Source of the DNA: Euphorbia lathyris
Lineage: Eukaryota > Streptophyta > Magnoliopsida > Malpighiales > Euphorbiaceae
NCBI RefSeq assembly: GCF_963576675.1
Contig: NC_088916.1
Location: 20,435,501 to 20,499,500, forward strand
DNA length: 64,000 nt
Reading direction: 5' to 3'
Position numbers and translations under genes: made by a program. This document shows positions 1 to 11,499 of the stretch, piece by piece. Position 1 is the first letter of the stretch. Each line of letters starts with the position of its first letter. Below the pieces are notes generated by a model. That model searched no databases. It saw nothing but the letters and a program-made list of their open reading frames with translations, and had not been told where the DNA came from.

Positions 1-1525
1 TTAAATCAAAATATTCTTACCGATTAAAATCGTAACTCTTAACTGGCACGATCCGGCGATACTGTTACCCTCTTGACAGTAGTGATTAATTTGATAAGCA
101 AATAGAATTTCTTTTCTCTAATTGAAGAAAAGAAATAAATAAATAAAAATCATTTTTTTATCCTTTTAATTTTTCCATAAAAACAGTTTAAAACTCTTTT
201 ACAAAACTCTCCCCTTAAATTTTTATTAGATGTTTCACAAGTGGTAAGGGAAAAGGAATCAAGAAAGAAAACTAAAGGAAAGGAAATGAAATGAAATGAA
301 TAAGCATTAATTTCCCTATATGTTTGGATATGTTTAGAAAAGGGAATGGGGTAAAGAGAATCCAATTTCCTACATGATTTGAAGTAACGAGCTTAATCTA
401 AAGTGGGGTAAACCCATAATCTAAAATGGGTAAAGGGAATGAGTTTTTTTTTAAAATAAACAAGAACAAAAGGGATGAAACCCTCCCATCTCATTCTCAT
501 TCCTAAAGATCCTGAACCAAACTCCATTTATTTATACCATTTAAAGACAGGTGTTTTCTTATTCAATACCAAGTGTCATTCATGCACTTCTCATAATTGT
601 GAATATGCTAGTTATGTGTCATTCATGCAACTACTCATTTTTAATTTATGTTTGTATACCAAATAAAACTGAATTTTATAAATCACATGCATTTATTGGT
701 CCAATATATGCAAGATTATACACTACATTGTTTTATACAAGGTTTACACCTACCATCATTATTTTAATCATTTTACTTTTCTTAATTGTTTTCAAAAACT
801 CATTTCAAAAACTTATGTATTCCGATTTTGTATTTAATTACCCTTTTAAATTCTAAATTTTACTAAGACCTTAATTTACTAAATTACTTCTAAAAATATG
901 TACTTATAACATCCAATTAATTCATTAATAAAACAAAAGAAGTAATATTAAGCAAATATTAAAATATTAAATTTTAGACACGGTTATGACGAAAATAAAA
1001 TCCCCGTTCCATTCTCACATTTTGGAGAAAATTTTGATTTCTATGAAATTCAATTTTATAGACTAGTTTATTAGTCTTAAAAGAAACTATTTCTTCGTAA
1101 ACATTCATTTTCTTTTAACATATAAAAACTTTTATACATAAATAAAAATATATATTATTGTACAAAGTGGTTTTCTCTCTCGCTATTGACGAGTTTTGGT
1201 CTCACTTTTGACGAGTTTATCTTCTCCGATTGAATTGCCTTCCCTGATCGGTTCGCCGGTTCTGGTTTGTTTTTCTCAGTAATTGATTTTCTGATTTGCT
1301 TTTGTTGGGTTAATTCTTGTTTGTCTTCAAAAAGTGGTATGGCCTTCTTTGATGGAATGGATGTTTTCTGCTTTTCTTGGTTCGATATTGAGTTTGGTTC
1401 TTGCTCTTATTGTGTAAATTCTTGGTTTGCCTTCTCCTTTTGATTTGCCGCTCTCCGATTGAATTGCTTTCTTCGTTTTTTCTGGTGCTCTGATTGGTTG
1501 TTGCCACTAGTTTTTGTCTTCTTTA
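1..1525. other. AT-rich flank, no gene seen
   Basis: The stretch is strongly AT-rich with only short, low-complexity open frames that match nothing I recognise. From about 1170 the composition changes to the T-rich, evenly mixed sequence that continues into the LINE reading frame, so the LINE 5' UTR probably begins between about 1150 and 1250. I could not fix the LINE 5' end or find a convincing target-site duplication there. Confidence 0.5.
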
Positions 1526-2851
1526 ATGGATCCGTTTGGATCTAGGGTTGATCAATTCATGCTTGAGGAGGAAAACGCTACTCCTCTGATTATTGCACAG
1601 GATGATATTGTGGCTGAGGTTCGCCCCCCTTCATGGAGCATAATTGGGTCTTTTTTAATAACCAGAGGTATTAAAGGCCCTGTGATGAAGAATGTTTTGG
1701 CTGACCTTTGGCGGCCCTCGCGTGGTTTGTGTATATCTGATCTAGGTCCAAATTTGTATCAGTTTGAATTCTTTCATGCCTTAGAACGGAACAGAGTGTT
1801 GAAGGGCGGCCCCTGGACTTTTGAACAACACTTATTAATTCTTGCTCCCATGATTGAAGGTTCTGATCCACGAGGTTTACGGCTTGATTCTACTGATTTT
1901 TGGGTTCAAGTTCGTGAGCTTCCTTCTGGTTTTATGTCTGATTGTGTGGCTAAACATATTGGAAATTTTATTGGGAAATTTATTGAGTCAGATCCGAATA
2001 ATTTCTCTGGGATTGGTAGGGCTTTTATGAGGATTCGAATTTCGCTCAATGTCTTTAACCCCTTGAAAAGAAAAATGAAGATAGCAAAATCTGGAGGCGA
2101 TTTTAGTTGGATCCATTTTAAGTATGAACAACTTCCGACTTTTTGTTTCTTCTGTGGACGGATTGGGCACTCGGACAAGTATTGTGATCTTTTACTTGAC
2201 ATTCCAGATCCAGATGGTGCAGAGAGGGTCTATGGAGCTTGGATGCGTGCTCAAACTAGAAGAAGTGCTGCGCTTTTACAATGTCAATTTTTGCTATCAG
2301 TACCACCTGTGCTATCTTTGCCAATTTCAGAGTCTGGTGCAGCTGCGGATTCTGTTAGCCAACTTGCAAATCAAAATCATATTCAAGATGTTCCTTTACA
2401 TTCAGTGAGCTCCACTATTACCCAACATATTATCCCATTGGCTTTGAATAATGTGTCATCTGCAGCTGGGGTTTCTATTGCTCAAGATACGTCTGATGAA
2501 ATTATCATCAATGAATCTAAACGTCGAAGGCATGAGATTGAATTGCAGGGAAATTCTTTTCTAGGGGATCAACATTCTAAGGGGAATATGGATTGTGACA
2601 TCAGTTTCTCAGAGCAAAAAAACTTGAGTATGGCGGGTTCTGGAGACCCGCCGATCATCATGAGTACCTTAAGTTGGAACTGCCGAGGTGCGGGTAATTC
2701 TCGGACAGTTCGACTTATTGCCGATTTAGTTCGGAAATTTTTACCCGATTTTGTGTTTTTGATGGAGACTAAATGCAATCGAATTAAGCTCGAGGAACTG
2801 AAGATTTGTATTGGTTTTGAGGGTTTTTTTGTGTTGATCCGTGCAATTTAA
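1526..2851 (+). pseudogene. LINE ORF1 (DUF4283 + zinc knuckle) running into ORF2 endonuclease start
   Basis: ORF1 of LINE-1 is an RNA-binding, gag-like protein. From the first ATG (1526; an upstream in-frame TTG at 1514 is less likely) the N-terminal half resembles the DUF4283 domain (LADLWRPSRG, FEFFHALERNRVLKGGPWTF). Near residues 206-219 is a complete CCHC knuckle, CFFCGRIGHSDKYC (C-x2-C-x4-H-x4-C). A basic, low-complexity tail follows. The ORF2 start motif MSTLSWNCRGAG begins at 2660 in the same frame without an intervening stop, so the two ORFs are fused here. Translation ends at 2849-2851 because of a one-base slip in a T7 run near 2825; endonuclease homology continues in the next frame. 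In related LINEs the two ORFs are often separate, so the fusion may be a decayed junction. Confidence 0.85.
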
Positions 2852-3920
2852 GTGGTGGAGTTGCGCTGTTTTGGAAGAAAAATGACACGGTTCATCTCCT
2901 CCAATATGCACGAAATTTTATTGATGTTCGTGTGACTATTGAGGGGTTCACTAGTGGAAAATGGCCATTTGCATCGGCCGTTTAGGGCCATTTGCATCGG
3001 CCGTTGGCCGATGCAAAAGCCCTCGATGCAAACGCTACATCATTTGCGTCAGCCCTTTAAAAGGGCCGATGCAAATGCATCTTATTTGCATCGGTCCCAA
3101 TTAAGGGGCCGATGCAAATAATTCAATTAATATTTGCATCGGTCCTTTTAAAAGGGATGATGCAAATGATACAGTTATTTGCATCGGTCCCTTTTAAGGG
3201 GCCGATGCAAATACTAATTGTTATGGCATTTGCATCGGTCCTAAATAAAGGGCCGATGCAAATGGACCTTTTTCATCGCACTTTGTAAGGGCCGATGCAA
3301 ATAAGTCGATGCAATTGGTCATTTTTCCACTAGTGGTTGGAGCAGTGGCGGTTGACTGGTTTTATGGTTTCCTAGAAGGAAACAGAAGGCAGGATTCTTG
3401 GCTACTTCTGAAGCACTTATCTGGATGTTCCCATCTTCCATGGGTGATCATCGGAGATTTTAATGACATCTTGATGTAGTCTGAAAAACGGGGTGGCAGA
3501 CCTCGCTCTCCTTCTTTGATTCGGGGTTTTTCTGAGGCAGTTAATTTATGTGGTCTTGCTGAGGTTAAAATGGTTGGATACCAATTTACATGGGAGAAGG
3601 GGCGTAATTCTTCAAATTTTGTGGAGGAAAAATTACACCGTGCTTTTGCAACCTCTGCCTGGCATTCGAAGTTCTGTGCAGCCCAGGTAATTAATGAGGA
3701 TACTTTGTATTCTGATCACTCTGCCATCTTTCTTTCTATCTCTCAATTTGATGCTCGTCCTCATCGCAAATTTCGGTTTGAAAATTGTTGGGTTCAAGAG
3801 GGGGATTGCCGAGAGCAAGTACTTCATGGTTGGACCAATTTGATAATATCTGATCTTCCACAACGTCTCAAGAATTGTGGTGAGACCCTTCTAAGCTGGG
3901 GTGAGAACCTTCGCAATTAG
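2852..3920 (+). pseudogene. LINE-1 endonuclease domain, interrupted
   Basis: This is the endonuclease part of ORF2, which nicks target DNA. Recognisable pieces are the N-terminal strand before 2948, then after the CACTA insertion the WVIIGDFNDIL motif (about 3439-3475) and the C-terminal SDHSAIF motif (about 3713-3735), both typical of the exonuclease-endonuclease-phosphatase fold. A TAG at 3477 replaces an expected CAG between these blocks, and another TAG at 3918 ends the readable segment. The Asp and Asn of GDFN and the SDH catalytic triplet are still present, so the damage is nonsense and insertion rather than loss of active-site residues. Confidence 0.85.
2949..3335. mobile_element. CACTA-type miniature element inside the LINE
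   Basis: A 387-bp insertion begins CACTAGTGGAAAATGGCC and ends with the inverted match GGTCATTTTTCCACTAGTG. It is flanked by the 3-bp direct repeat GTT (2946-2948 and 3336-3338). CACTA termini with a 3-bp target duplication define the CACTA/En-Spm superfamily. The interior has no coding capacity and is built from repeats of TTTGCATCGG and its reverse complement CCGATGCAAA, alternately oriented, so most of the element can fold on itself. Removing it restores the LINE endonuclease reading across the site. It is non-autonomous and would need a transposase from elsewhere. Confidence 0.92.
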
Positions 3921-4001
3921 TTCAAGGAGAAAATTTTGGACTGTCGGAAGCGTCTAAAAGTTCTAAAGTGGCGCACTGACTCTTTCTCTTAGTCTCAGTT
4001 T

Positions 4002-5177
4002 TTGGAGGCCAGAAAACTTCTTGACAGTTTGCTATTGCAAAGAGAGATTTACTGGCGCCAACATTCTAAGCAGTTGTGGCTTAAAGGAGATATGAACTCC
4101 AAATTTTTTCACTCCTCTGCTACTAACCGTCATAGGAAAAATCATCTCACTCGGCTTCGGGATGCAAGTGGAGTTTGGCATGATTGGCAAGCTGGGCTTG
4201 ATGGTTTACTGATTAATTACTTTTCCAATATTTTTATGAGTGATAATTGTGATGCTGATGCTGTTTTATTAAATGTGGTACCAAAAATTTCTGAAGATCA
4301 TAATTTGGAATTGCTTCGACCGTTTTGTGCTAAGGAGATCAAGATTGCAGTTTTTTCCATGAGCCCTGATAAGAGCCCTAGGCCAGATGGCTTTAATGCT
4401 TATTTCTATCAGCGTTTCTGGGACATTGTGGGAGAAAAGGTTAATGCTTCGTGTTTAGAGTGGCTCAATTCGGGAGTTTTCCCTGAAGACATTAATGAGA
4501 CAAATCTGGTTCTTATTTCGAAAATTTCAAAGTCGGAGCTTGTTACTGACCTTCGGCCCATTGCTTTATGCAATGTCATTTACAAAATTCTGTCTAAAGC
4601 TATTGCTAATCGGTTAAGGCCTCTTCTTCCTGTTATTATTTCTGATACTCAAAGTGCTTTCATAAAAGGAAGACTCATATCTGATAACATCATGTTAGCT
4701 TTTGAAGTAAATCACTATATGAAGAGGAAAACGCAAGGTAAAGTCGGTTATGCTTCACTGAAATTGGATATGTCGAAAGCTTATGATAGAGTGGAATGGG
4801 GATTCCTTGAGAAGATGATGATCAAACTGGGTTTTCATGCTCGTTGGGTTCAGTTAATAATGCAATGTGTCAGTACGACTAGGTATCATATTGTTGGAGG
4901 TAATTCTGTTCTTGGTCCTATTCTCCCATCCCGTAGCATCCGGCTTGGTGATCCACTCTCTCCATATCTCTTTCTAATATGTGCCGAGGGACTGTCTTTA
5001 TCTCTTGCTAAATTGGAGTCAAATGGTACTATTCATGGCTGTAAGGTTGCTCAAGGGGCTCCTCCTATATCACATTTGTTTTTTGCTGACGATTGCTATT
5101 TGTTTTTTCGGGCTTCTCACTTTGAATGTGATGCAATTATCTCTTGTTTGTCTGATTATGAAAAAGCTTCTGGTTAA
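4002..5177 (+). pseudogene. LINE-1 reverse transcriptase domain
   Basis: RVT_1 homology is clear: SPDKSPRPDGFNAYFYQRFW, then LRPIALCNVIYKILSKAIANR, SAFIKGRLISDNIMLAFE, LKLDMSKAYDRVEW (motif A), LGDPLSPYLFLICAEGLS (motif B) and LFFADDCYLFF (motif C with the catalytic FADD). The open frame starts after a TAG at 3990 and stops at a TAA at 5175 where related proteins carry Gln (ASGQRINFSKS type). Homology continues in the same frame to about 5318, where an A6 run shifts the frame. All RT catalytic aspartates are still present. This piece encodes no free protein; it is a segment of the broken ORF2. Confidence 0.9.
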
Positions 5178-5413
5178 AGAATAAACTTCAGTAAGTCGGC
5201 CATTTCTTTTAGTAGAAACTGTGAATCACGCCTCTGTCTTGAATTGAGCTCTAAATTGCAGATTCCAGTTACTTCTGAACCGAGCAAATATCTTGGCCTC
5301 CCTTCACTCATCGGGAGGAAAAAATTGATATCTTCAATTATCTTGATTGCTCTTTTAGGAATAAAATTAATAATTGGAGATCAAAGTTTCTTTCTAAAGC
5401 GGGAAAAGAGATT

Positions 5414-7104
5414 ATGATTAAATCTGTTTTACAGGCGTTACCTTCCTATGTAATGAGTTTGTTTCTTATTCTTGAATCACTCTGTGCAGATTTGGAAAAG
5501 CTTCTTAATGCTTTCTGGTGGGGCTCAACTGATAATTCTCGCCACTGCATACATTGGCAATGTTGGGATCGTTTATGCCTTCCGAAAAAGATGGGTGGTA
5601 TGGGTTTTCAAAAATTACGACACTTTAATCTTGCGCTACTTGCGAAGCAGGGATGTCGTCTTTTGAATTTTCCAACTTCTCTTGTGGCAAGGGTCTTCAA
5701 AGCCAGGTATTATCCTAAATCTTCTTTTCTTGAGGCAAGCCTTAAGGCTATTCCAAGTTTTATTTGGAGAAGCATTTTTCTAGTAGGGAGATTGTGAGAA
5801 GTGGGGCAAGACTGTTTACTGGTGTGGGAAGTAGTATTAAAGTTTGGACGGATCCTTGGCTCCCTGACTCTGTCCATCCCTATGTTGAAAGTTCACCTCC
5901 CCCTGGTTTGGAAAATATTACTGTTGACAATCTTCGTGATTCGGATACTGGACAGTGGGATCTAGGTATTATTTCTGATTTATTTCTGCCAAGAGATCAG
6001 TGTCTCATTAACCAGGTGCCTTGTAGTTCTAATTTAGTGGATGATAAATGGTGGTGCTATAAGGATCGATTTGGTGATTATTCTGTGAAGTCTGGGTATC
6101 GAACTAGCTGTGATATGGCTGGAATTTTGCAGAATGGCGTCCAAACTCGGATTTGGAACCGTATTTGGGGACTGGCCATTCCTCCTAAGGTTCGTGTTTT
6201 CATTTGGAGGGCAGCGACGAATTGTTTGCCTACGCTTGTGGCACTTTATAATAGGCGTGTTCTGATTGATATTATTTGTACTTACTGTGGGGCTGCTCCT
6301 GAGGATAATTTTCATGTGCTTCTGGATTGCTGTAAGGCAAGAAAAGTTTGGAGTTATGCATCAACAGGTGATAATAGTGGTAGAGTTAATTCTTTTGTGG
6401 ATTTTCTTCTTTTTGCGGTTGATAAATTTTGTTCTAAGGATTTGGAGATTGCGTGTATGCTTTGTTGGGCTTTATGGAATGATCGTACTGCGAGGCTCTG
6501 GGCTAACTCTTCTTCGCCTTCAGGTATTATTTTTAGCAATGCCACTGCACTTCGTTCTAAATGGCAGCAGACCTGTCTTGCAAATGGCTATGATTCACGA
6601 GGCTCATCTTTGAACTGTATCTGCTGGACTCCCCCATCTGCTTATTCTTTCAAGCTTAACTTTGATGCTTCAGATTTTCACACGGCTGGTTTTTCGGGTT
6701 ATGGTGTTGTTCTTCGTGATTCTTCTGGTTGTTTTCTTGCTGCTGTTAATGGATTGCTGCCCCTTCAATCTGATTCGATTTTGTCTGAGGCGTTGAGCTG
6801 TAGGGAGGCACTTAGTTGGCTAAAGACTACTGGTTATCACAACATTCACTTGGAGACTGATTCACAAATTTTAGCTTATGCTCTTAATAGTTCTTCTGTT
6901 TTTCACTCTCCTCTTGGTCTTATTGTTGGTGATTGCTCTTTTCTTATTAGAGAGGTAGGAATTCTTTCTATTAGTTTCGTTAAACGATCTGCGAATTATG
7001 TTGCTCATGTATTAGTTAGAGCAGTCGGTTCTGTGTCTGATCGTGGGAGCTGGTTTGTCCATCCCCCTAGATTTCTATATTCTATTCTTCTTTCCGATCT
7101 TTAA
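5414..7104 (+). pseudogene. LINE-1 ORF2 C-terminal part: thumb region, zf-RVT and RNase H
   Basis: Two overlapping frames carry the remainder of ORF2. The first (5414-5797) has the post-RT block IMIKSVLQALPSYVMSLF and FWWGSTDNSRHCIHW. A frameshift near 5778 moves homology to the frame ending at 7104. That frame contains the zf-RVT region (about 6090-6330; IPPKVRVFIWRAATNCLPT and a CTYC ... H ... C zinc-binding pattern). It also contains a type I RNase H domain (about 6655-7030; LNFDASDF, SEALSCREAL, LETDSQ). The D, E and D of the RNase H active site are visible. The stop at 7102-7104 is followed by a short 3' UTR and an A-rich tail. Confidence 0.88.
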
Positions 7105-7131
7105 TAAATTGATTCTTTAGTTTCAAAAAAA

Positions 7132-8501
7132 AATATTTATTGAATTTCACCATTTTATACTATTAAATATTTAAAATTTAATTTGTAATGCACACTTGTA
7201 ACTTTCTTAAATTTGTAATTAACACTTGTAATTTACTTTAATTTACAGTTCACACTTGTAACTCACTTTTGCTTATTAATTGACATATAATTACAATTTA
7301 TGACTTCTTTATTTATTTATACTCATTTCCAATAACATAAAATATTATGAATTTTATAAGTAAATGAATTTGTTTTATTTAATAAATGCATGTCTCATTA
7401 TTTATTTTTTTTCCATATATTCTTAAATGTCTACACTTATAGGAATTCAATAATCTATATATATTCTAATGGAAAATATTGATATTAGTCCTCCTAATTA
7501 ATAACTTATTTTAAAATTCACTCCAAACTTTGAATTTATGCTTAGAGATATTAAATTACCCTTAAACTATATCCATAATGTCAAAACCACTTAATCGATT
7601 ATCTAAAATATATAGTATAATCTAATATTATATATTAAATTAAAGCTAAAATTTAAGAGTGCGGACGTGACAATTAATCGAATATTATATATTAAAACTA
7701 AAATTTAAGAGTACGGACGTGACATTTGTGCTTCTTCACTATTTCAGAAATGAATATTCTTTCACTTCCATGAGAATTGTGGGTCATTAAAATTTTCCAA
7801 ATCAAAGGAAAATGTATTAAGAACCCGGCAACGGTGCCACCTACTTGGCTAGGTAGCCCATTTTGGGGACCTATGTCCCCGAAGTTGGAGTTGTCCATTT
7901 TGTTGGGAACGACATCACCGAGAAAAGGGGTTGTCAAGACCATTGTTTGAAGCCAACGACCTTAACTTTAAGAGTCGATGACCCGATTTTGGGGGTCCAG
8001 TCCCAAAAATTAGGGCCAATGACCCTAATTTATGGGTCGGCGACCCTATTTTTTTGGGGCTTCCATGCCAAGGCTCCTATTTTGGGGTTTTTGTTCCACG
8101 ACCTTTTTAGGAATCTGCACCCCAATAAATAGAGGTTCAAATTCCTAAAACGAGAGTAGGCAAGTTAGAGATAGAAAGAAAGAAAGAAAAAGAGAAAACA
8201 ATTCTAGTGAGAGAAAGTCTTAGGAAATTCTAGAGAGAATAAGTTTCTAACTCTCTCTCTAAAGAACATTTCATTCCAAATCGATGCATCAAACGTCAGA
8301 GATCTGTTGATTTCCACCCAAAAATTTCGGAACACTCAATGATGTCTATTGACATTGAATCTGCACCAAGTATTGGAAGCACGTTCAAATGGTAACGTCT
8401 TGGGAGGCATAAAATCCCCCTATTCCTTGTTTGTTTTTTTAATTTACGTACTTGCGAGTTTACTTTACGCTTCAAATTATTTACTTTATATATATATATA
8501 T
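7132..8501. other. AT-rich spacer with short repeats and an LTR-like promoter patch
   Basis: No gene is seen. At about 7185-7270 the motif ACACTTGTAA recurs every 30-35 bp. From about 7865 to 8130 short words such as GACCC, AATTT and GGGTC recur in both orientations. The patch ends in a TATA-like AATAAATAGAGG (8126-8137), followed by a purine-rich leader full of GAGAAAG. This arrangement resembles the promoter half of an old LTR, but I found no matching termini or target duplication. The spacer ends in a TA-rich tract that was the target of copia element A. Confidence 0.45.
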
Positions 8502-8703
8502 TGTTAGATATTGTTATATATGTTAATATTCTCTCTTTATTGTATTTCCTATTATAATTACCTCTAGCATAATTATAGGAATTATACCATAATTGTATTG
8601 TATTTCCTATTATAATTACCTCTAGCATAATTATAGGAATCATACTATTGTATAAATACCCCTTTCATGATTAATAGAAAATCAAGGCATTCACAATCCA
8701 ACA
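8502..8703 (+). repeat. 5' LTR of copia A
   Basis: The LTR begins TGTTAGATATTG and ends CACAATCCAACA, giving TGTT...AACA ends. It contains a direct duplication of a segment of about 60 bp around TCCTATTATAATTACC and a TATA box, TATAAATACC (8651-8660), about 50 bp before the end. The 3' copy differs only by GGCATT versus GACATT near the end. A length of 202 bp is short but within the copia range. Confidence 0.95.
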
Positions 8704-8717
8704 TGGTATCAAGAGCC
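8704..8717 (+). other. Primer binding site of copia A
   Basis: TGGTATCAAGAGCC follows the 5' LTR directly. It matches the usual plant copia site (TGGTATCAGAGC type), complementary to initiator methionine tRNA, with one extra A. Minus-strand DNA synthesis would start here. Confidence 0.85.
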
Positions 8718-8859
8718 ATTCTCTCTTTCTAAACCCTAAATTGCCGATCCTGCCTCCCCCCTTTTTCTTCTCTTTTCCAGCCGGGTCTCTCCCCTTGCTG
8801 CCGGCGATCCTCCCTCCCTCTATCGGCGCTGTTTTCTCTCCCCTCACATCCGTTCCACC

Positions 8860-9945
8860 ATGACTGATAAGGCCACCCCTCCCCCTCACCCCGCCCTCAC
8901 CATATCAAATATCTCCACCTTCATTAAAGAACCACTTGAATCTACCACTAGCCAATACATTACCTGGTCCGAACTCTTCAAAATTCATGCTACCCGCCTT
9001 TCAAGTTCTCGACCATATTATCCCATCCACCGATGACAAATCTGAAAATTCTTCTTCGGTTATGAAAACAAAGGATCCCGGCTTATGGGCTCGCATCGAC
9101 GCAATTGTTAAACAATGGATTTATGGATCCATATCGCGAAGCTTGCTTAACAGTATTCTTGTTCCCGACGCCACCGCCGCTCAAGCTTGGACTCGTTTGG
9201 AGGAATTTTTTCATGACAACAAAAATTCTAGAGTGTTATATCTCGAACAAGAGTTTTCCAATGTGAAAATGGATACGTTCTCCGATGTGAGCTCGTATTG
9301 CCAACACTTAAAGTCTCTTTCCGATCAATTGAGCAACGTTGGATCCCCGGTTTCCAATGATCGGTTGGTGCTACAGTTACTTTCGGGGCTCACTGATGCT
9401 TATGATAATGTCGGTACTCAGATTCGACACCTTGAGCCTCTACCCCAATTCAACAAAGCACGTTCGATGCTTACTCTTGAGGAATCCGCTCGGAACAAGA
9501 AAACAGCCATTCAACCCAATGTCGCTGCCCTTAACATTGTAAACAGCCCCCCCCCCTTGCGAGCAACTCCTCCCCGCCGACTTCTTACCATCCGGCATCT
9601 CAGCGGCACTCCGGCGGTTACCGCGGCGGACGTCACGGCGGCCGGCACACCCGCGGCAGATTCCAGCGCGGTGGTGGGGGCAGACACACCTCTCGGCCAT
9701 GGCAGCAGCATCCGTCCTCTTGGCAGCCGGCGCCCTCCTCTTGGGCTTATCCTCCGTGGGCCTCTTCACCTACATGGGCCGCTCCTCCGTGCCCCTACCC
9801 CGTTTGGCAGCAGGCCCATCCCCAAGTGCATTCTCCAGCCCCGCCCTCTCCCATGGCCGCATCTCCTCAAGTCGGGCTGCTGGGCCCGCGTCCTCAACAA
9901 GCCCATATGGGCTATTAATATTACCCGACCAACATTGAGCAGGCC
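8860..9945 (+). pseudogene. Copia A gag (UBN2 domain), frameshifted
   Basis: Gag forms the virus-like particle. The first ATG after the primer site is at 8860 (MTDKATPPPHPALTISNIS). The frame breaks near 8993, apparently through one extra C in ACCCGCC, and the UBN2 homology runs on in another frame to about 9540 (LWARIDAIVKQWI, AWTRLEEFF, LQLLSGLTDAYDNV, ARSMLTLEE). A C10 run at 9547-9556 shifts the frame again, into a Gly/Arg-rich then Pro-rich linker of about 380 bp that is unusually GC-rich for this window. A TAA at 9916 (one step from CAA) lies just before the protease. I see no CCHC knuckle in any frame of the linker. Confidence 0.85.
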
Positions 9946-11499
9946 ATGCATACTTTGACTATTCAACCACCTTCGGAGGTGTGGCACATGGACACTGGCG
10001 CTACGTCGCACATGACGGCGGATTTAGGTACACTCACATCTTACTTTAATAAGAGCACCAATTCTAATATTATTGTTGGTAGTGGTCATTCCATTCCGGT
10101 TGTTGGCTCAGGTAATGCATGCTTAAATCCTAGCTCCAAACCTCTACATCTAACCAACGTTTTACATGCACCCAAATTAATTAAAAACCTTATCTCTGTC
10201 CGCAAATTTACTATTGATAATAATGTGTCCGTTGAGTTTGATCCTTTTGGTTTCTCTGTGAAGGACTTGCACACGGGGAGGCATATCATGAGATGTAATA
10301 GTGCTAGCGATCTTTATCCTGTCTCGTCGACTACATCACCAACTTTATCTTATGCTTTTTCTGCCTTCTCTAGTAATATTTGGCACAATCGTTTGGGTCA
10401 TCCAGGGCCCACAGTTTTAAATTCTCTTCGGAATAATAATTTAATTTCTTGTAATGGTTCATCAATTGATTCTATTTGTCATTCTTGTATTTCTGGAAAA
10501 CAAGTCAAACTTCCATTTTATTCCTCTACTAATGTCTCAAGTATGCCTTTTGATATTGTGCACAGTGATGTTTGGACATCTCCCACTTTAAGTTCTAGTG
10601 GTCATAAATATTATGTGCTATTTCTGGATGACTGCACCAATTTCTTATGGACTTTTGCTCTTGCACAAAAATCTCAAGTCTATTCCGTCTTTCTGTCTTT
10701 TCGTAATTTTGTGCGTACTCAATTTGAAAAAGACATCAAAACATTCTAATGTGATAATGGTGGTGAATATAATAATTCTCAATTTCATGAGTTTTGCACT
10801 CTACATGGTATGCAATTTCGTTTTTCTTATCCTCACACCTCTCCACAAAATGGCAAAGCCGAACGCACAATTCGAACAATTAATGATGTCATGCGCACTG
10901 TTCTCACGCACTCATCTATCCCTCTTAACTTTTGGGACCATGCTCTTTCTCATACTACATATCTTCTAAACATCCTCCCTCATAAAATTCTTGGTTATCT
11001 ATCCCCCACTCAAGTCCTCTATCAACGTCAACCCACCTATTCTCATCTTCGTATCTTTGGTTGTCTCTGTTTTCCGTTCATTCCCTCCACCTCTCGTACT
11101 AAATTACAAGCCCGTTCCTCTCCTTGCGTCTTCTTAGGTTTTCCATCAAATCATCGCGGATACAAGTGTTATGACATCTCCACAAAGAAGATCATTCTCT
11201 ACAGACACGTTATTTTTGATGAAAATACCTTTCCTTTTACCCAACCTAATCCCTTCCACCTTTTGACTACACCTACCTCTCATCCATCCCTTTCACCCTC
11301 CTCTTTTCTTAACCCGCCAGCCCACCCGACACCACCTACCCGGCCCAATGCCCCACTACCAACCCAACCTATATCACCTCCACCGCCCTACCCGCCTCTC
11401 GGCCCAGCTCCATCTTTCGGCCCAGCTCCATCTCTGGGCCCAAGCCCGCCACACCAATCTTCTACACCCCATTTACCTCCATCTCCTCTCGGGTCCATC
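9946..11499 (+). pseudogene. Copia A protease and integrase
   Basis: The segment opens with the aspartic protease (DTGATSHMT, about residues 14-22). It continues through the pre-integrase zinc-binding region (IWHNRLGHPG ... CHSCISGKQVKLPF) into the integrase core: HSDVWTSPTLSSSG, then CDNGGEYNN, then SPQNGKAERTIRTINDVM. The catalytic D, D and E are visible. A TAA at 10747 replaces the CAA expected immediately before CDNGGE, and the frame is otherwise continuous to 11499. The Pro-rich C-terminal integrase linker is cut at 11499 by the solo LTR; the same frame resumes at 12857. Confidence 0.9.

Larger units (their letters stand above)
1526..7131 (+). mobile_element. L1-type plant LINE (LINE-1), decayed, near full length
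   Basis: Domain order is DUF4283 plus CCHC zinc knuckle (ORF1), then apurinic-like endonuclease, reverse transcriptase, zf-RVT and RNase H (ORF2), followed by an A-rich tail at about 7123-7131. This is the standard order of plant L1-clade non-LTR retrotransposons that move by target-primed reverse transcription. The coding frame carries stops at 3477 (TAG), 3918 (TAG), 3990 (TAG) and 5175 (TAA), each one C-to-T step from CAG or CAA. Frameshifts lie in homopolymers near 2825, 5320 and 5778. A CACTA miniature element sits in the endonuclease. The element cannot move by itself. The 5' boundary is uncertain. Confidence 0.9.

Noticed and set aside
475..856. Two overlapping open frames of 63 and 101 codons in the left flank
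   Set aside because: Low-complexity Phe/Ile/Leu-rich translations from AT-rich DNA, no recognisable domain, no promoter context.
1150..7150. A target-site duplication for LINE-1 (ATATATTATTG near 1150 versus ATATTTATTG after the A tail)
   Set aside because: Similar but imperfect, and in simple AT-rich sequence; not significant by eye.
9440..10011. Several long open frames on both strands in the GC-rich gag linker of copia A
   Set aside because: High GC removes stops by chance; only the plus-strand Gly/Arg-rich reading fits the element.
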